Shown: positions 1 through 7,992 of the stretch, piece by piece
Numbering within the stretch: position 1 is the stretch's first letter
Layout of the letters: each line of letters opens with the position of its first letter
From: Pleomorphomonas koreensis DSM 23070
Lineage (GTDB): Bacteria > Pseudomonadota > Alphaproteobacteria > Rhizobiales > Pleomorphomonadaceae
Reading direction: 5' to 3'
DNA: 64,000 bases
Assembly: GCF_000425185.1 (NCBI RefSeq)
Contig: NZ_AULH01000009.1
Coordinates: forward strand, 1 to 64,000
Translations under genes and position numbers: made by a program
Notes under the pieces: generated by a model
Told to the model about the DNA's origin: nothing
Databases searched by the model: none
Seen by the model: only the letters and a program-made list of their open reading frames with translations

Positions 1-1
1 C

Positions 2-322
2 GTCGAGCCTCTTCTGGCTCTGCCGGTCGCAAAGCCCAGAAAAATGTTGGCGGACAAGGGTTTCGATGGCGACGACGTCCGTTCCAGCCTGTTGATGCGA
101 GCCATTCTGCCGGTCATCCCGCCACGCGCAAATCGCCGCGATCCGCCATCGTGCGACTTCAAAGCCTACAAGGATCGCAACCGTATCGAGCGCATGTTCA
201 ATCGCATCAAACAGTTTCGACGCATCGCCACGCGCTACGACAAGACGAGACTTTCATACGAGAGTTTCCTCAACCTCGCCGCCGCGATGATCTGGATAAC
301 GGCTTTTGTCAACGCAACCTAG
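2..322 (+). mobile_element. IS5-family transposase, C-terminal part (IS edge)
   Basis: This is the 3' part of a DDE transposase gene. The frame is open from base 2, so the start lies outside the window. The residues LADKGFDGDDVR carry the second catalytic Asp region. The stretch KDRNRIERMFNRIKQFRRIATRYDK is the usual place of the catalytic Glu (RNRIERMF) with its following basic residues in IS5 (IS427-like) transposases. The protein ends at a TAG at 320-322, and the IS end is probably at or just after this stop, because the neighbouring minus-strand gene loses its expected sequence exactly here. The other end of the element and its inverted repeat are not visible, so its intactness cannot be judged. 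Confidence 0.85.
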
Positions 323-1430
323 GATCGACGATGCCGTTTAGCACCATGATGTCGGCAACCGACACGTTGTACTTTTTTGCAATGGCCGACAGAGTATCGC
401 CGCTTCGGACGGTAATCACCGTCGAGTCATTGTGAACGCGGACGCCGCCGGCGACGTAGGTGTGCAGATCCTCGACCTCGAAATTGTAGGTGGCCCAGCC
501 CTCGACGACAGTGGGCGACAGGGCAAGACCGCCCGCGACGGGCATCTCCAGTCGGCTGGCGCGCTCGTAGAGGTGGGCGGTTTCGGCGGAATAGACGACG
601 CGCCGCGCGGAAACGCGCTGCAACCGTCCGTCGGCGAGCACGATGGTGGCCTCGGTGCCGCCGTTGCGCTTTAAGATATCGCCGATAGTCGGGAAGTTGC
701 CGAATTCATCGAGGAAGTGATGACTTGGCGTGCAGGTTAGCTCGCGGGTCTCGCCGGTCTCCTGCCAATTGAGAATAACCCACTCGGTTGTGATGTTGCG
801 GAACAGGCGGGTGACCCGACGAGGGACGAGGTCGCCGCGACCGGATTGGTCGTTCCCAAAGGAAAGAACTTCTTCTCCGACAGATAATTCGGAGATAGGA
901 ATCAAACCTAAATTTCTTGTATGTATAGTTGTGCTAGGCGGAAAACACTGGACGCCTTGTAAAATATTTCCAATAGGAGAGCCTGCTTTTGATAGATAGT
1001 CAATAACCTCAGGAGGTGTTTCTATCCATTGCTTGTGTTCGAGGTAGAAATTATATTCTTTACTATGTAAAACCAATTCGATACTGACTGGATAGTACTT
1101 TAGACCGCTTCCTGCTAAAAGTTTCGTTGCCGGGCTATACGGCACTTCTCCGAAAACTCCGTAGGCCGCGTACGGAGATACTTCGACAGAATCGAATTTG
1201 ATTGTCCAGTCAATTCCCAATCCAAAGATAAAAGATCCTCCGATTCCGCCAGAATAGCTAGGGGTCCATTCGCCTGTTTTGGGATTAAACTCTCCCCCGT
1301 ACCCCGAAAAATGCTGACCGATTGACACTTTATTTTCTTTTGAAGCGCTAAAATTAATCGTAATGTCTCCATCATAAATGCCAATCCCTACTACACCCGA
1401 GATTTTCTGGTCAGACTTAATCTCGCTCAT
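309..1430 (-). CDS. Hint (hedgehog/intein) domain protein with C-terminal LysM, truncated by the IS
   Basis: A 373-residue protein. Residues 1-155 have no domain I recognise; they are glycine-rich and look beta-stranded (GGIGGSFIFGLGIDW). A Hint self-cleavage module follows, from Cys162 (CFPPSTTIHT) through TCTPSHHFL to THTYVAGGVRVHN-like residues ending at His333-Asn334. Such modules precede releasable C-terminal domains in many secreted or polymorphic toxin-like proteins. A LysM peptidoglycan-binding domain begins near residue 337 (TVRSGDTLSAIAKKYNVSVADIMVLNG) but stops after DPRLR at residue 373, some 8-10 residues short of a normal LysM. The last codons lie inside the IS sequence. I start at ATG 1430 because the upstream in-frame start at 1475 overlaps the preceding gene. 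It is the last gene of a three-gene operon. Secretion by the nearby type I system is only a possibility; no RTX repeats are present. Confidence 0.75.
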   Translation of the reverse strand: MSEIKSDQKISGVVGIGIYDGDITINFSASKENKVSIGQHFSGYGGEFNPKTGEWTPSYSGGIGGSFIFGLGIDWTIKFDSVEVSPYAAYGVFGEVPYSPATKLLAGSGLKYYPVSIELVLHSKEYNFYLEHKQWIETPPEVIDYLSKAGSPIGNILQGVQCFPPSTTIHTRNLGLIPISELSVGEEVLSFGNDQSGRGDLVPRRVTRLFRNITTEWVILNWQETGETRELTCTPSHHFLDEFGNFPTIGDILKRNGGTEATIVLADGRLQRVSARRVVYSAETAHLYERASRLEMPVAGGLALSPTVVEGWATYNFEVEDLHTYVAGGVRVHNDSTVITVRSGDTLSAIAKKYNVSVADIMVLNGIVDPRLR

Positions 1431-1443
1431 AATAACCGCCTTT

Positions 1444-2232
1444 CTAGTTGTTGAAAAGCCCAGATATAGTCTCAATTACGCACTTTGCGAAGGCATCCGG
1501 ACCTTCTTGATTGAGGCACTGGCGAGATGCGCTATATACTAACTGATCCCGACTTCTTCTAATAGCATCCGTTGGGATTTTTTCCTGAGTTCCAACTAAA
1601 AATCCAAAAGAATACGACACTCCATAATAGAAACAATCTTCTAAATCTTTTTCGTCAATAATATCGTCTGCTACAATTATTGATTCACCGATTTCTACGT
1701 TATTATATTTACGATAAACTGCGCAATATTTTGAGTATATATTAAATGATATATTGGAGTCATATGGGGGTATGTTGTAGAATGTTGCCATTTGGTCGTA
1801 TTTTTCTTTGATATTGTTTGTATTAATAGAGTTGTTGGAGAAGTATTGATGGCCATAAAATACGTTTATTAGTTGAGACCTGTCTTTTATGTCGGGCTGT
1901 TCCAAGTCTGTTTCATTTATTTGAATACCCGATGAATCAAGATACCGGTCTAGATATGCTGCTGCCCTATGAGCTGGGAGCTTTGGAACTGGGTCGACAA
2001 AATTTAGATACCCAATTGATAATCTGTATATTAATTTTCCGTATGTATTAAATTCAAATTTTTCCGTGATCCGATTCTTATCGGCGGTGGTCGCATTACA
2101 TGCTATCGTAAGATTGAAGAGTAAAAATACAAAATTTACTGAAATAAATATAATCAAAAATCTGACGGCATTGTATGGATACTTTAATCTGGAGGGGGGG
2201 GTATCTGTGGAGCCAAATATTCTAAGCGACAT
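1444..2232 (-). CDS. AT-rich membrane-anchored protein of unknown function
   Basis: A 262-residue protein that I do not recognise with certainty. One hydrophobic segment lies at about residues 24-45 (FLIIFISVNFVFLLFNLTIAC) and may act as a signal anchor or a poor lipoprotein signal. The rest should then be periplasmic. Spaced cysteines around KYCAVYR and DLEDCFYYGVS faintly recall DUF2927-type secreted proteins, but this is weak. A strong ribosome site (AGGAGG, 5-6 bases before ATG 2232) and an 11-base overlap with the GNAT gene show translational coupling. Base composition is far lower in GC than the chromosome around it, which suggests horizontal acquisition. A run of eight G (C on the coding strand) falls in codons 11-13. 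Confidence 0.6.
   Translation of the reverse strand: MSLRIFGSTDTPPSRLKYPYNAVRFLIIFISVNFVFLLFNLTIACNATTADKNRITEKFEFNTYGKLIYRLSIGYLNFVDPVPKLPAHRAAAYLDRYLDSSGIQINETDLEQPDIKDRSQLINVFYGHQYFSNNSINTNNIKEKYDQMATFYNIPPYDSNISFNIYSKYCAVYRKYNNVEIGESIIVADDIIDEKDLEDCFYYGVSYSFGFLVGTQEKIPTDAIRRSRDQLVYSASRQCLNQEGPDAFAKCVIETISGLFNN
2194..2201. repeat. G8/C8 homopolymer inside a 5' coding end
   Basis: Eight consecutive G bases (C on the coding strand) lie in codons 11-13 of the AT-rich gene starting at 2232, ahead of its membrane segment. Such tracts can slip in replication; a change of one base would abolish the protein. Confidence 0.7.
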
Positions 2233-2770
2233 AAGCTCCTCCTATAATTTCTGCGCCCGACGCCCGCATCAGCTTGTCGGTCGCCTTGAGATTCGATCCA
2301 GTGGTGACATGCACAAAGGTATGGCTGGCACCCTTCGATGCCGCCCATTGCTTAAGTCCGGCGATCAGTGCGAGAAACACCTTCGCCCGGCGGAGCGGCG
2401 GACTCTTGAAATCGACTACGATGACCTCGACGGTGCAGAAAGGCGGCCCGTCGCTCAGGATATAGGGCGCGATATGCCCTGCGGCAGCGCCGACGACCTC
2501 GGTACCTCGCTCCGCGACGAGTGCCACGCTGGTATTCGGTCTTGCCAGAAGCTCGCGCAGCCGCTTGTCGAACTTTTCGTCGGAGAAGGGCTGGTTCCGG
2601 AACGGCATCACCGTGTGGAGTTGGCGCATCAGCCGCAGCGTGCTCTCGCGGTCGCGCGGCTCAAACAGCCTCACGCGCAGGCCGCTTCCATTGGAAGCAG
2701 GGCCCGCCGCATCGGCGTCAATGCTCTCCAGCGCGCCGCCAATGGCGGCCGGATGACCGATATCGTCCAC
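2222..2770 (-). CDS. GNAT-family N-acetyltransferase
   Basis: About 182 residues with a GNAT fold pattern: VRLFEPRDRESTLRLMRQLH at the N-terminus, then the strand SVALVAERGTEVVGAAAGHI, the central strand FCTVEVIVVDFKSPPLRRAKVFLALI where the acetyl-CoA loop is expected, and a C-terminal SGAEIIGGAYVA. The pyrophosphate-loop motif is degenerate (RRAKVF instead of RGxGxG/A). I choose the GTG at 2770 because GAGGGG lies 8 bases upstream; a longer frame reaches 2914 without a ribosome site. It heads the operon with the AT-rich protein and the Hint-LysM protein, and is divergent from the type I secretion genes. The substrate is unknown; modification of a co-encoded or exported protein is a guess. 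Confidence 0.75.
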   Translation of the reverse strand: MDDIGHPAAIGGALESIDADAAGPASNGSGLRVRLFEPRDRESTLRLMRQLHTVMPFRNQPFSDEKFDKRLRELLARPNTSVALVAERGTEVVGAAAGHIAPYILSDGPPFCTVEVIVVDFKSPPLRRAKVFLALIAGLKQWAASKGASHTFVHVTTGSNLKATDKLMRASGAEIIGGAYVA

Positions 2771-3062
2771 GCTGAATTCCCCTCGTCGCCGATGTTTCGC
2801 GCGAGGAATGCGGCACCAAGGCGCCGCCTGCACCTTCCCGCCCCAAGGGTGGTGCAAATCTCCTGCGAAGCACGCGACTGCGCTGGACGTTATCGTAAAA
2901 ATTGTGTATGTCAATGGTTGCGGGAAACGTTTAGAAATATACCAATGTGATGGAATTTTCCCTTCATGATCGTTGCCGATGGGAATTTGTCAATCGACTT
3001 GACGAATACCTGTTGCCACCACGGTTTTGCATCCATTCTGTCGGCTCGATGGAGACGGCATC
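2771..3062. promoter_or_regulatory. Divergent intergenic region, GNAT operon / secretion operon
   Basis: About 290 bases between two divergent operons with no supported gene. It must hold promoters in both directions. The stretch around 2890-2950 is AT-rich, unlike its surroundings. I could not assign a specific sigma-factor consensus or an operator. Confidence 0.4.
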
Positions 3063-5204
3063 TTGAACGCGCCGGATGCGCGCCTTACTCCCGACAGCGG
3101 CATGGCGGCGCTCGCCGCGCTCGCCGGCCATCACAGGTTGCCTTTCGACGGGGCCGGCTTGCGTCATCGCCTGGCACTCGGCAGCGGGCCGGTCGGCGAC
3201 CGCGATATCCTGCGGGCGGCCAAGGTCGCCGGCCTCAAGGCACGACGCTTTCCGATCAGGACGATCGAGGACCTGACGAAAGCGCCGCGGCCGGCGATCG
3301 TCGGTCTCGCCGATGGCGGCTACCGCATCCTGGTGGCCGTCGAGGCCGGCCGGCTGAAGTTCTACGACCCGACGAGCCGCGCGCTCTCAGAAGTGGAGGC
3401 CGCCGGCTTTCTGCGGGAGACTTCCGGCAGCCTCATCCTGGTGACGCGCCGCCTCGCCAGTGTCGAGGAGCGGCTGGGATTTGCCTGGCTGTGGGCCTCG
3501 CTCAGAAAGCACCGGATGGAGCTTGCCTTCGTGCTGGCCGCCTCGCTGGTTATCCAGCTGTTCGCGCTGGCGACGCCGCTCCTGTTCCAGATCGTCATCG
3601 ACAAGGTGCTGGTCCACTACAGTCGGGCGACCCTGGTCACCGTCGTCGCCGCCATGGTGCTGGTGATCGTGTTCCAGACGGTGACGGAATATCTCCGCAC
3701 CCATCTGCTCACCCAAACGGCGAGCCGTATCGACGTCGAGTTGGGCGCCGGCGTGTTCAGCCACCTCTTGAAGCTGCCTGTCGCCTATTTCGAGACACGG
3801 GCGGCCGGCCAGACGGTGGCGCGGGTGCGCGAGCTCGATCGCATCCGCCAGTTCATTACCGGCCAGGCGCTGACCGCCGGCCTCGACGTGATATTCGCGC
3901 TGCTCTTGATCGCTTGTCTCTATCTCTATTCGACGAAGCTCGCGGTGATCGTCACGCTGGCGGTGCCGGCCTATGTCGTCGTGGCGCTGGTGCTGCAGCC
4001 CTTGCTGCACGCCAACACCGAGGAGCGATTTCAGAAGGGCGCGCTCAGCCAGCAGCATCTCGTCGAGACGGTTCTCGGAGTGCAGACGCTGAAGTCGACC
4101 GCCTCCGAGCCGCAGAGCCAGGCCGATTGGGAGGACCGGCTCGCCGCCTTCGTGCACGCCTCGTTCCGCGGCGTGCTGCTGTCGGCGGTCGGCCAGTCGG
4201 CGATCCAGTGGATCAGCCGCAGCCTGTCGGCGCTGGTGCTGCTGTTCGGCGCCTGGGAGGTAATGGAGGGCCGGATGACCGTCGGCGGCCTCGTCGCCTT
4301 CAACATGATCATGTCGCAGGTCTCGGCGCCGGTGCTGCGGCTGTCGCAGCTCTGGCAGGACTTCCAGCAGGTGCGCGTCGCCGTCGACCGGCTCGGCGAC
4401 GTGCTGTCGCATCCGGCCGAGCCGCGCCTCGGTGCCCTCGGCGCGCTGCCGGCGGCGCATGGCCACATCCGGCTTGCCGATGTCACCTTCCGCTACAGGG
4501 CCGACGCGGCACCGGTGATCGAGAATCTCAGCCTCGACATTGCGGCCGGCACCTCGATCGGCATCATCGGCCCATCCGGCTCGGGCAAGTCGACGCTGTC
4601 GAAGCTCGTCCAGCGACTCTACGTGCCGGAGCGTGGACAGGTGCTGGTCGACGGCATCGACATCTCGCAGGTCGACCCGACCTGGCTGAGGCGGCAGGTC
4701 GGCGTGGTGTTGCAGGAGAATTTCCTGTTCAACCGCTCCATCCACGACAACATCGCCCTCGCCAATCCGGCAATGACGCGGCGGCAGGTAATGCGCGCCG
4801 CCGAGCTGGCCGGTGCCGGTGGCTTCATTGCCGAGCTGTCGGCCGGCTACGATACCGTGCTGGAGGAGCGCGGCGCCAACCTGTCGGGCGGCCAGCGGCA
4901 GCGGCTGGCCATCGCGCGGGCGCTCGCAACCAGTCCGCGCATCCTCATCCTCGACGAGGCGACCAGCGCCCTCGACTACGAAAGCGAGGAGGCAATCCAG
5001 GCCAACATGCGCGAGATCGCTCGCGGGCGCACGGTGATCGTCATTGCCCACCGCCTCGCCGCCGTGACGCGTTGCGACCGCATCGTCACGCTGGCGCGTG
5101 GCCGGATCGTCGAGGATGGCACGCCGGGCGATCTCGTCCGGACAAGCGAGGGCTTCTTCGCCCGCATGCTGCAGTATCAGAACCGGCAGGTGTTCCAGTC
5201 ATGA
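3063..5204 (+). CDS. Type I secretion ABC transporter with inactive C39-like domain (HlyB type)
   Basis: About 713 residues. This is the inner-membrane ATPase/permease of a type I secretion system. The N-terminal 130 residues are a C39 peptidase-like fold in which the catalytic Cys position reads Ser (TPDSGMAALAALAG). It is therefore a docking C39-like domain as in HlyB, not a leader protease. A six-helix ABC membrane domain follows, then an ATPase with Walker A (GPSGSGKST, about residue 501), signature LSGGQRQRLAIARAL (about 606), Walker B (ILILDEATSALD) and the H-loop (IAHRL). I prefer the TTG at 3063 because GGAGA lies 7 bases upstream; another TTG at 3027 extends the frame by 12 codons. 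It overlaps the adaptor gene by ATGA. No outer-membrane TolC gene and no RTX substrate gene are in the window. Confidence 0.9.
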   Translation: MNAPDARLTPDSGMAALAALAGHHRLPFDGAGLRHRLALGSGPVGDRDILRAAKVAGLKARRFPIRTIEDLTKAPRPAIVGLADGGYRILVAVEAGRLKFYDPTSRALSEVEAAGFLRETSGSLILVTRRLASVEERLGFAWLWASLRKHRMELAFVLAASLVIQLFALATPLLFQIVIDKVLVHYSRATLVTVVAAMVLVIVFQTVTEYLRTHLLTQTASRIDVELGAGVFSHLLKLPVAYFETRAAGQTVARVRELDRIRQFITGQALTAGLDVIFALLLIACLYLYSTKLAVIVTLAVPAYVVVALVLQPLLHANTEERFQKGALSQQHLVETVLGVQTLKSTASEPQSQADWEDRLAAFVHASFRGVLLSAVGQSAIQWISRSLSALVLLFGAWEVMEGRMTVGGLVAFNMIMSQVSAPVLRLSQLWQDFQQVRVAVDRLGDVLSHPAEPRLGALGALPAAHGHIRLADVTFRYRADAAPVIENLSLDIAAGTSIGIIGPSGSGKSTLSKLVQRLYVPERGQVLVDGIDISQVDPTWLRRQVGVVLQENFLFNRSIHDNIALANPAMTRRQVMRAAELAGAGGFIAELSAGYDTVLEERGANLSGGQRQRLAIARALATSPRILILDEATSALDYESEEAIQANMREIARGRTVIVIAHRLAAVTRCDRIVTLARGRIVEDGTPGDLVRTSEGFFARMLQYQNRQVFQS

Positions 5205-6655
5205 CCGGGTCGTCGGAGGAAGGGGCGGGGGCGCCAGCGCCTGGGTTGCCGAAGGTGCCGGGCCGTTATGTCGAGTTTCTGCCGGCCGCCGTCGAAATAT
5301 CGGCGCGGCCGACGCCCAAGCCGGTGATCGGGCTGATCGCCGTCATCTTCGCAGCGACGGTCGCCGCCATCGGCTGGAGCGCTGTCGCCCGGCTCGACGA
5401 ATACACCAATGCCGTCGGTCGGGTGCGCACCGCCGAACCGCCAGCGCTGTTGCAGCCGGAGGAAGCAGGCAGGGTGACAGCGGTCTCGGTTGAGGATGGC
5501 GACACGGTGAGGGCGGGGCAGGTGCTGCTGACCCTCGACGATGCGGCGGTTCGTACCGAGCACGACGCTGCCAAGATATCGCTCACCGGCTGGCGGGCCG
5601 AGCGTCTTCGGCGGAAGACGGCCGTCGAGGCGGCGGTCGGCGGCCGACGTCCGGTGAATATCGAATTCGATCCGTCGGTTCCGCCAGACGTCGCCGCACG
5701 TGAGCGGGCGAGCCTCGAAGCGGCGCTGTCCGCCCTCGATGCCGCCGTTGCGGCGAAGACGGCCGAGGTGCGGGAGGCGGCGGCGCGGCGCACACGCATC
5801 GAAGGGGTGAAGGCCGTACGGGAGAAACTGGTTGCCGTGCTGACCGAGCGGCAGGCCATGCAGGAGAAGCTGCTCGAATCTGCTGCCGGATCGCGGGCGG
5901 CCGTGCTCGGCGTCAACGATCAGTTGTTCCGCGTTGAGGCCGATCTCGTCGACACCGCCACCCAGTTCGGCGAGATCGACGCTGCCGTCGAACGCATCGA
6001 GCGCGAGAGGCGGCAGATCGTCGAGCAGTTCCTCGACGAGGAGACCCGCGGTATCCAGGCGGCAGAGCGGCAGATCGAGCAACTCGGCAAGGAGGTGGAA
6101 GGCCTCGCCGACCGGCTGAAGCATTACGCGATCCGGGCGCCGATCGACGGCGTCGTACAGCAGCTCGCCGTGACCTCGCCTGGGCAGGTGGTGACGGCCG
6201 GCCAGCCGGTTGCCATCGTCGTGCCGGACGGCGGGCCGCTCGAGGTGGAGGCGTTGCTGCCGTCCGCTGATATTGGTTTCGTCACCCTCGGCGACGAAGC
6301 GGTGATCAAGGCCGACGCTTTCCCGTTCACGCGCTACGGCACTTTTTCAGGACGGGTTGTCGCGATCTCCGACGAGGCGGTCGCCGCCGCTAAGGTACTG
6401 GCGATGCAGGATGCTTCGGAAGCCGGGCGCGGCGAGGGCATCGGCCAACCGACCGGCATCCCGGATGTCGCCGGCCTGCACTACATATTGCGGATTGCCC
6501 CCGACCATCCCAACCGGACGAGCAGCGGCCGGCCCCTATCCCTCCAACCGGGCATGACGGTGCGGGTGGAGATCATGACGGAGAGTCGCAGCGTCCTCGG
6601 CTTCCTCATGTCGCCGCTCGCTGAGACACTGGCCAACTCCGGGCATGAGCGGTGA
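5201..6655 (+). CDS. Type I secretion membrane fusion protein (HlyD type)
   Basis: A 484-residue adaptor that spans inner membrane and periplasm and links the ABC transporter to a TolC-like exit duct. One transmembrane segment lies near residues 47-68 (VIGLIAVIFAATVAAIGWSAV). It is followed by a lipoyl half-motif (AGRVTAVSVEDGDTVRAGQVLLTLDD), a long coiled coil (about residues 165-305, rich in E, A and R), the second lipoyl half (IRAPIDGVVQQLAVTSPGQVV) and a beta-barrel domain ending in LQPGMTVRVEIMTESRSVLGFLMSPL, the HlyD family terminus. The ATG sits inside the transporter's stop region (ATGA), so translation is coupled. Length and domain order are normal for the family. Confidence 0.93.
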   Translation: MTGSSEEGAGAPAPGLPKVPGRYVEFLPAAVEISARPTPKPVIGLIAVIFAATVAAIGWSAVARLDEYTNAVGRVRTAEPPALLQPEEAGRVTAVSVEDGDTVRAGQVLLTLDDAAVRTEHDAAKISLTGWRAERLRRKTAVEAAVGGRRPVNIEFDPSVPPDVAARERASLEAALSALDAAVAAKTAEVREAAARRTRIEGVKAVREKLVAVLTERQAMQEKLLESAAGSRAAVLGVNDQLFRVEADLVDTATQFGEIDAAVERIERERRQIVEQFLDEETRGIQAAERQIEQLGKEVEGLADRLKHYAIRAPIDGVVQQLAVTSPGQVVTAGQPVAIVVPDGGPLEVEALLPSADIGFVTLGDEAVIKADAFPFTRYGTFSGRVVAISDEAVAAAKVLAMQDASEAGRGEGIGQPTGIPDVAGLHYILRIAPDHPNRTSSGRPLSLQPGMTVRVEIMTESRSVLGFLMSPLAETLANSGHER

Positions 6656-6684
6656 AAAATAGAACACGGCCATAAAGAAGGCGA

Positions 6685-6707
6685 GCATGCGCCCCGAGGG
6701 CGCACGC
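6685..6707. terminator. Hairpin between convergent hlyD-like and GH130 genes
   Basis: GCATGCGCCC and GGGCGCACGC can pair as ten-base arms with one mismatch around a short loop. It lies between the stops of two convergent genes and probably ends transcription from one or both sides. The T-run is poor. Confidence 0.45.
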
Positions 6708-6717
6708 TCTTGAGACG

Positions 6718-7992
6718 TCACCCGAGCGCGGCCAGCAACTCGGCGATCTCGACGCTGGCGAAGCCCACCGCGCTGTCGGCGATGCCGTAGGGCAGGAACA
6801 GCCGCCCGGCATGGGCAAGCGCGCCGCAGGTGTAGACGACGTTCGGCACGTAGCCCTCGCGCTCGGCGTCCGACGGCGACAGGAGCGGCACGCGCGAGCG
6901 GGCCAGCACCTTGGACGGATCGTCCTTGTCCAGCAGCATGGCGCCGATGGCATATTTGCGCATCGGCCCGACGCCGTGGGTGAGCATCAGCCATCCCTCG
7001 TCAAGCTCGATCGGCGAGCCGCAGTTGCCGATCTGGATCAGCTCCCAGGGGTGAAGGGGGCCGGCGATGCGTTCGCCTTCATCCCAGTGGAAGATGTCGT
7101 CGGAGCGGATCAGGAACAGGTTCTCGTTGTCCTGCCGTCCGAGCATGGCATAGCTGCCGCCGACCTTGCGCGGGAACAGCGCCATGCCCTTGTTGCGCGC
7201 CGCCGATCCGCTCAAGGGGCGCAGCTCGAAGCGCCGGAAGTCGCGGGTGATCAGCAGTTCCGAGGCGATCGACGTGCCGCTGAAGGCGGTATAGGTGCCG
7301 TACCAGAGCTCTTCGCCGCCCGGATCCTGGAAGCGGACGAGCCGGAGGTCTTCGAGGCCGTTGCGCTGCGCCGGGGTCACCGGCAGCAGCACGGTCTCGT
7401 CGAGCGGCCCGTCGCCGTCGCGGACCACCCACACCTTGCCGTCCTCGCCGATCTCCGGCCGGGAGGCCACGGCGTAGCGGCTTTCCTCGGCCAGCCGCAA
7501 TTCACCCTGGGCGTCAAGGACCCCCTCGCGGAAGGTGATCGAGGATATGTGGCCCTCGCCGACCGCCCTGAGCGACAGGAGGAAACGTATCTCGCCGGGC
7601 GCGAGGCCCGACTGGTCGGGATGCGGCACTACGCTGGGGTTCATCAGCGCCGCTGCCTCGAAGGAATATTCGTGGCAGAAATAGGCGCCGATCAGCAGCT
7701 GTTCGGCGTCGCGAAGCGGCTCGACGATGCCCATGTCGGCGGCGATGCCGGCATAGCGCTGCTCGAAGAACCGGCGGACCTCCCGGTGCCGGTTCTCGAA
7801 ATCGGCCATCACCAGCGACAGCTCGGCCTGTACCGTGCGGTTGTCCATGGCCTGGACGGTGTCGATGATGCGCCGGGCACGGGCCTGCGAGGCGGGGTTG
7901 AGGCCGCGCGGTTCGGTCGCCAGCTGGAAGTTGCGCACGACCACCCGGCTGGCGGCCGCGTGCAGCCTGAGGGGCAGGAGCTGGAGCGTCAT
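6718..7992 (-). CDS. GH130-family glycoside phosphorylase/hydrolase
   Basis: A 424-residue protein with the five-bladed propeller pattern of GH130, a family that mostly phosphorolyses beta-mannosides. Family landmarks are the internal GSYAMLGRQDNENLFLIRSDDIFHWDEGE, ELIQIGNCGSPIELDEGWLMLTHGVGPMRKYAIGAMLLD and VVYTCGALAHAGRLFLPYGIADSAVGFASVEI. The ATG at 7992 overlaps the stop of the upstream glycosyltransferase gene (ATGA), so the two are translated together. The pairing suggests synthesis and recycling of one oligosaccharide or glycoside. Whether it uses phosphate or water, and which linkage, cannot be read here. The genes appear to be under the stress promoter at 10608-10632. Confidence 0.85.
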   Translation of the reverse strand: MTLQLLPLRLHAAASRVVVRNFQLATEPRGLNPASQARARRIIDTVQAMDNRTVQAELSLVMADFENRHREVRRFFEQRYAGIAADMGIVEPLRDAEQLLIGAYFCHEYSFEAAALMNPSVVPHPDQSGLAPGEIRFLLSLRAVGEGHISSITFREGVLDAQGELRLAEESRYAVASRPEIGEDGKVWVVRDGDGPLDETVLLPVTPAQRNGLEDLRLVRFQDPGGEELWYGTYTAFSGTSIASELLITRDFRRFELRPLSGSAARNKGMALFPRKVGGSYAMLGRQDNENLFLIRSDDIFHWDEGERIAGPLHPWELIQIGNCGSPIELDEGWLMLTHGVGPMRKYAIGAMLLDKDDPSKVLARSRVPLLSPSDAEREGYVPNVVYTCGALAHAGRLFLPYGIADSAVGFASVEIAELLAALG

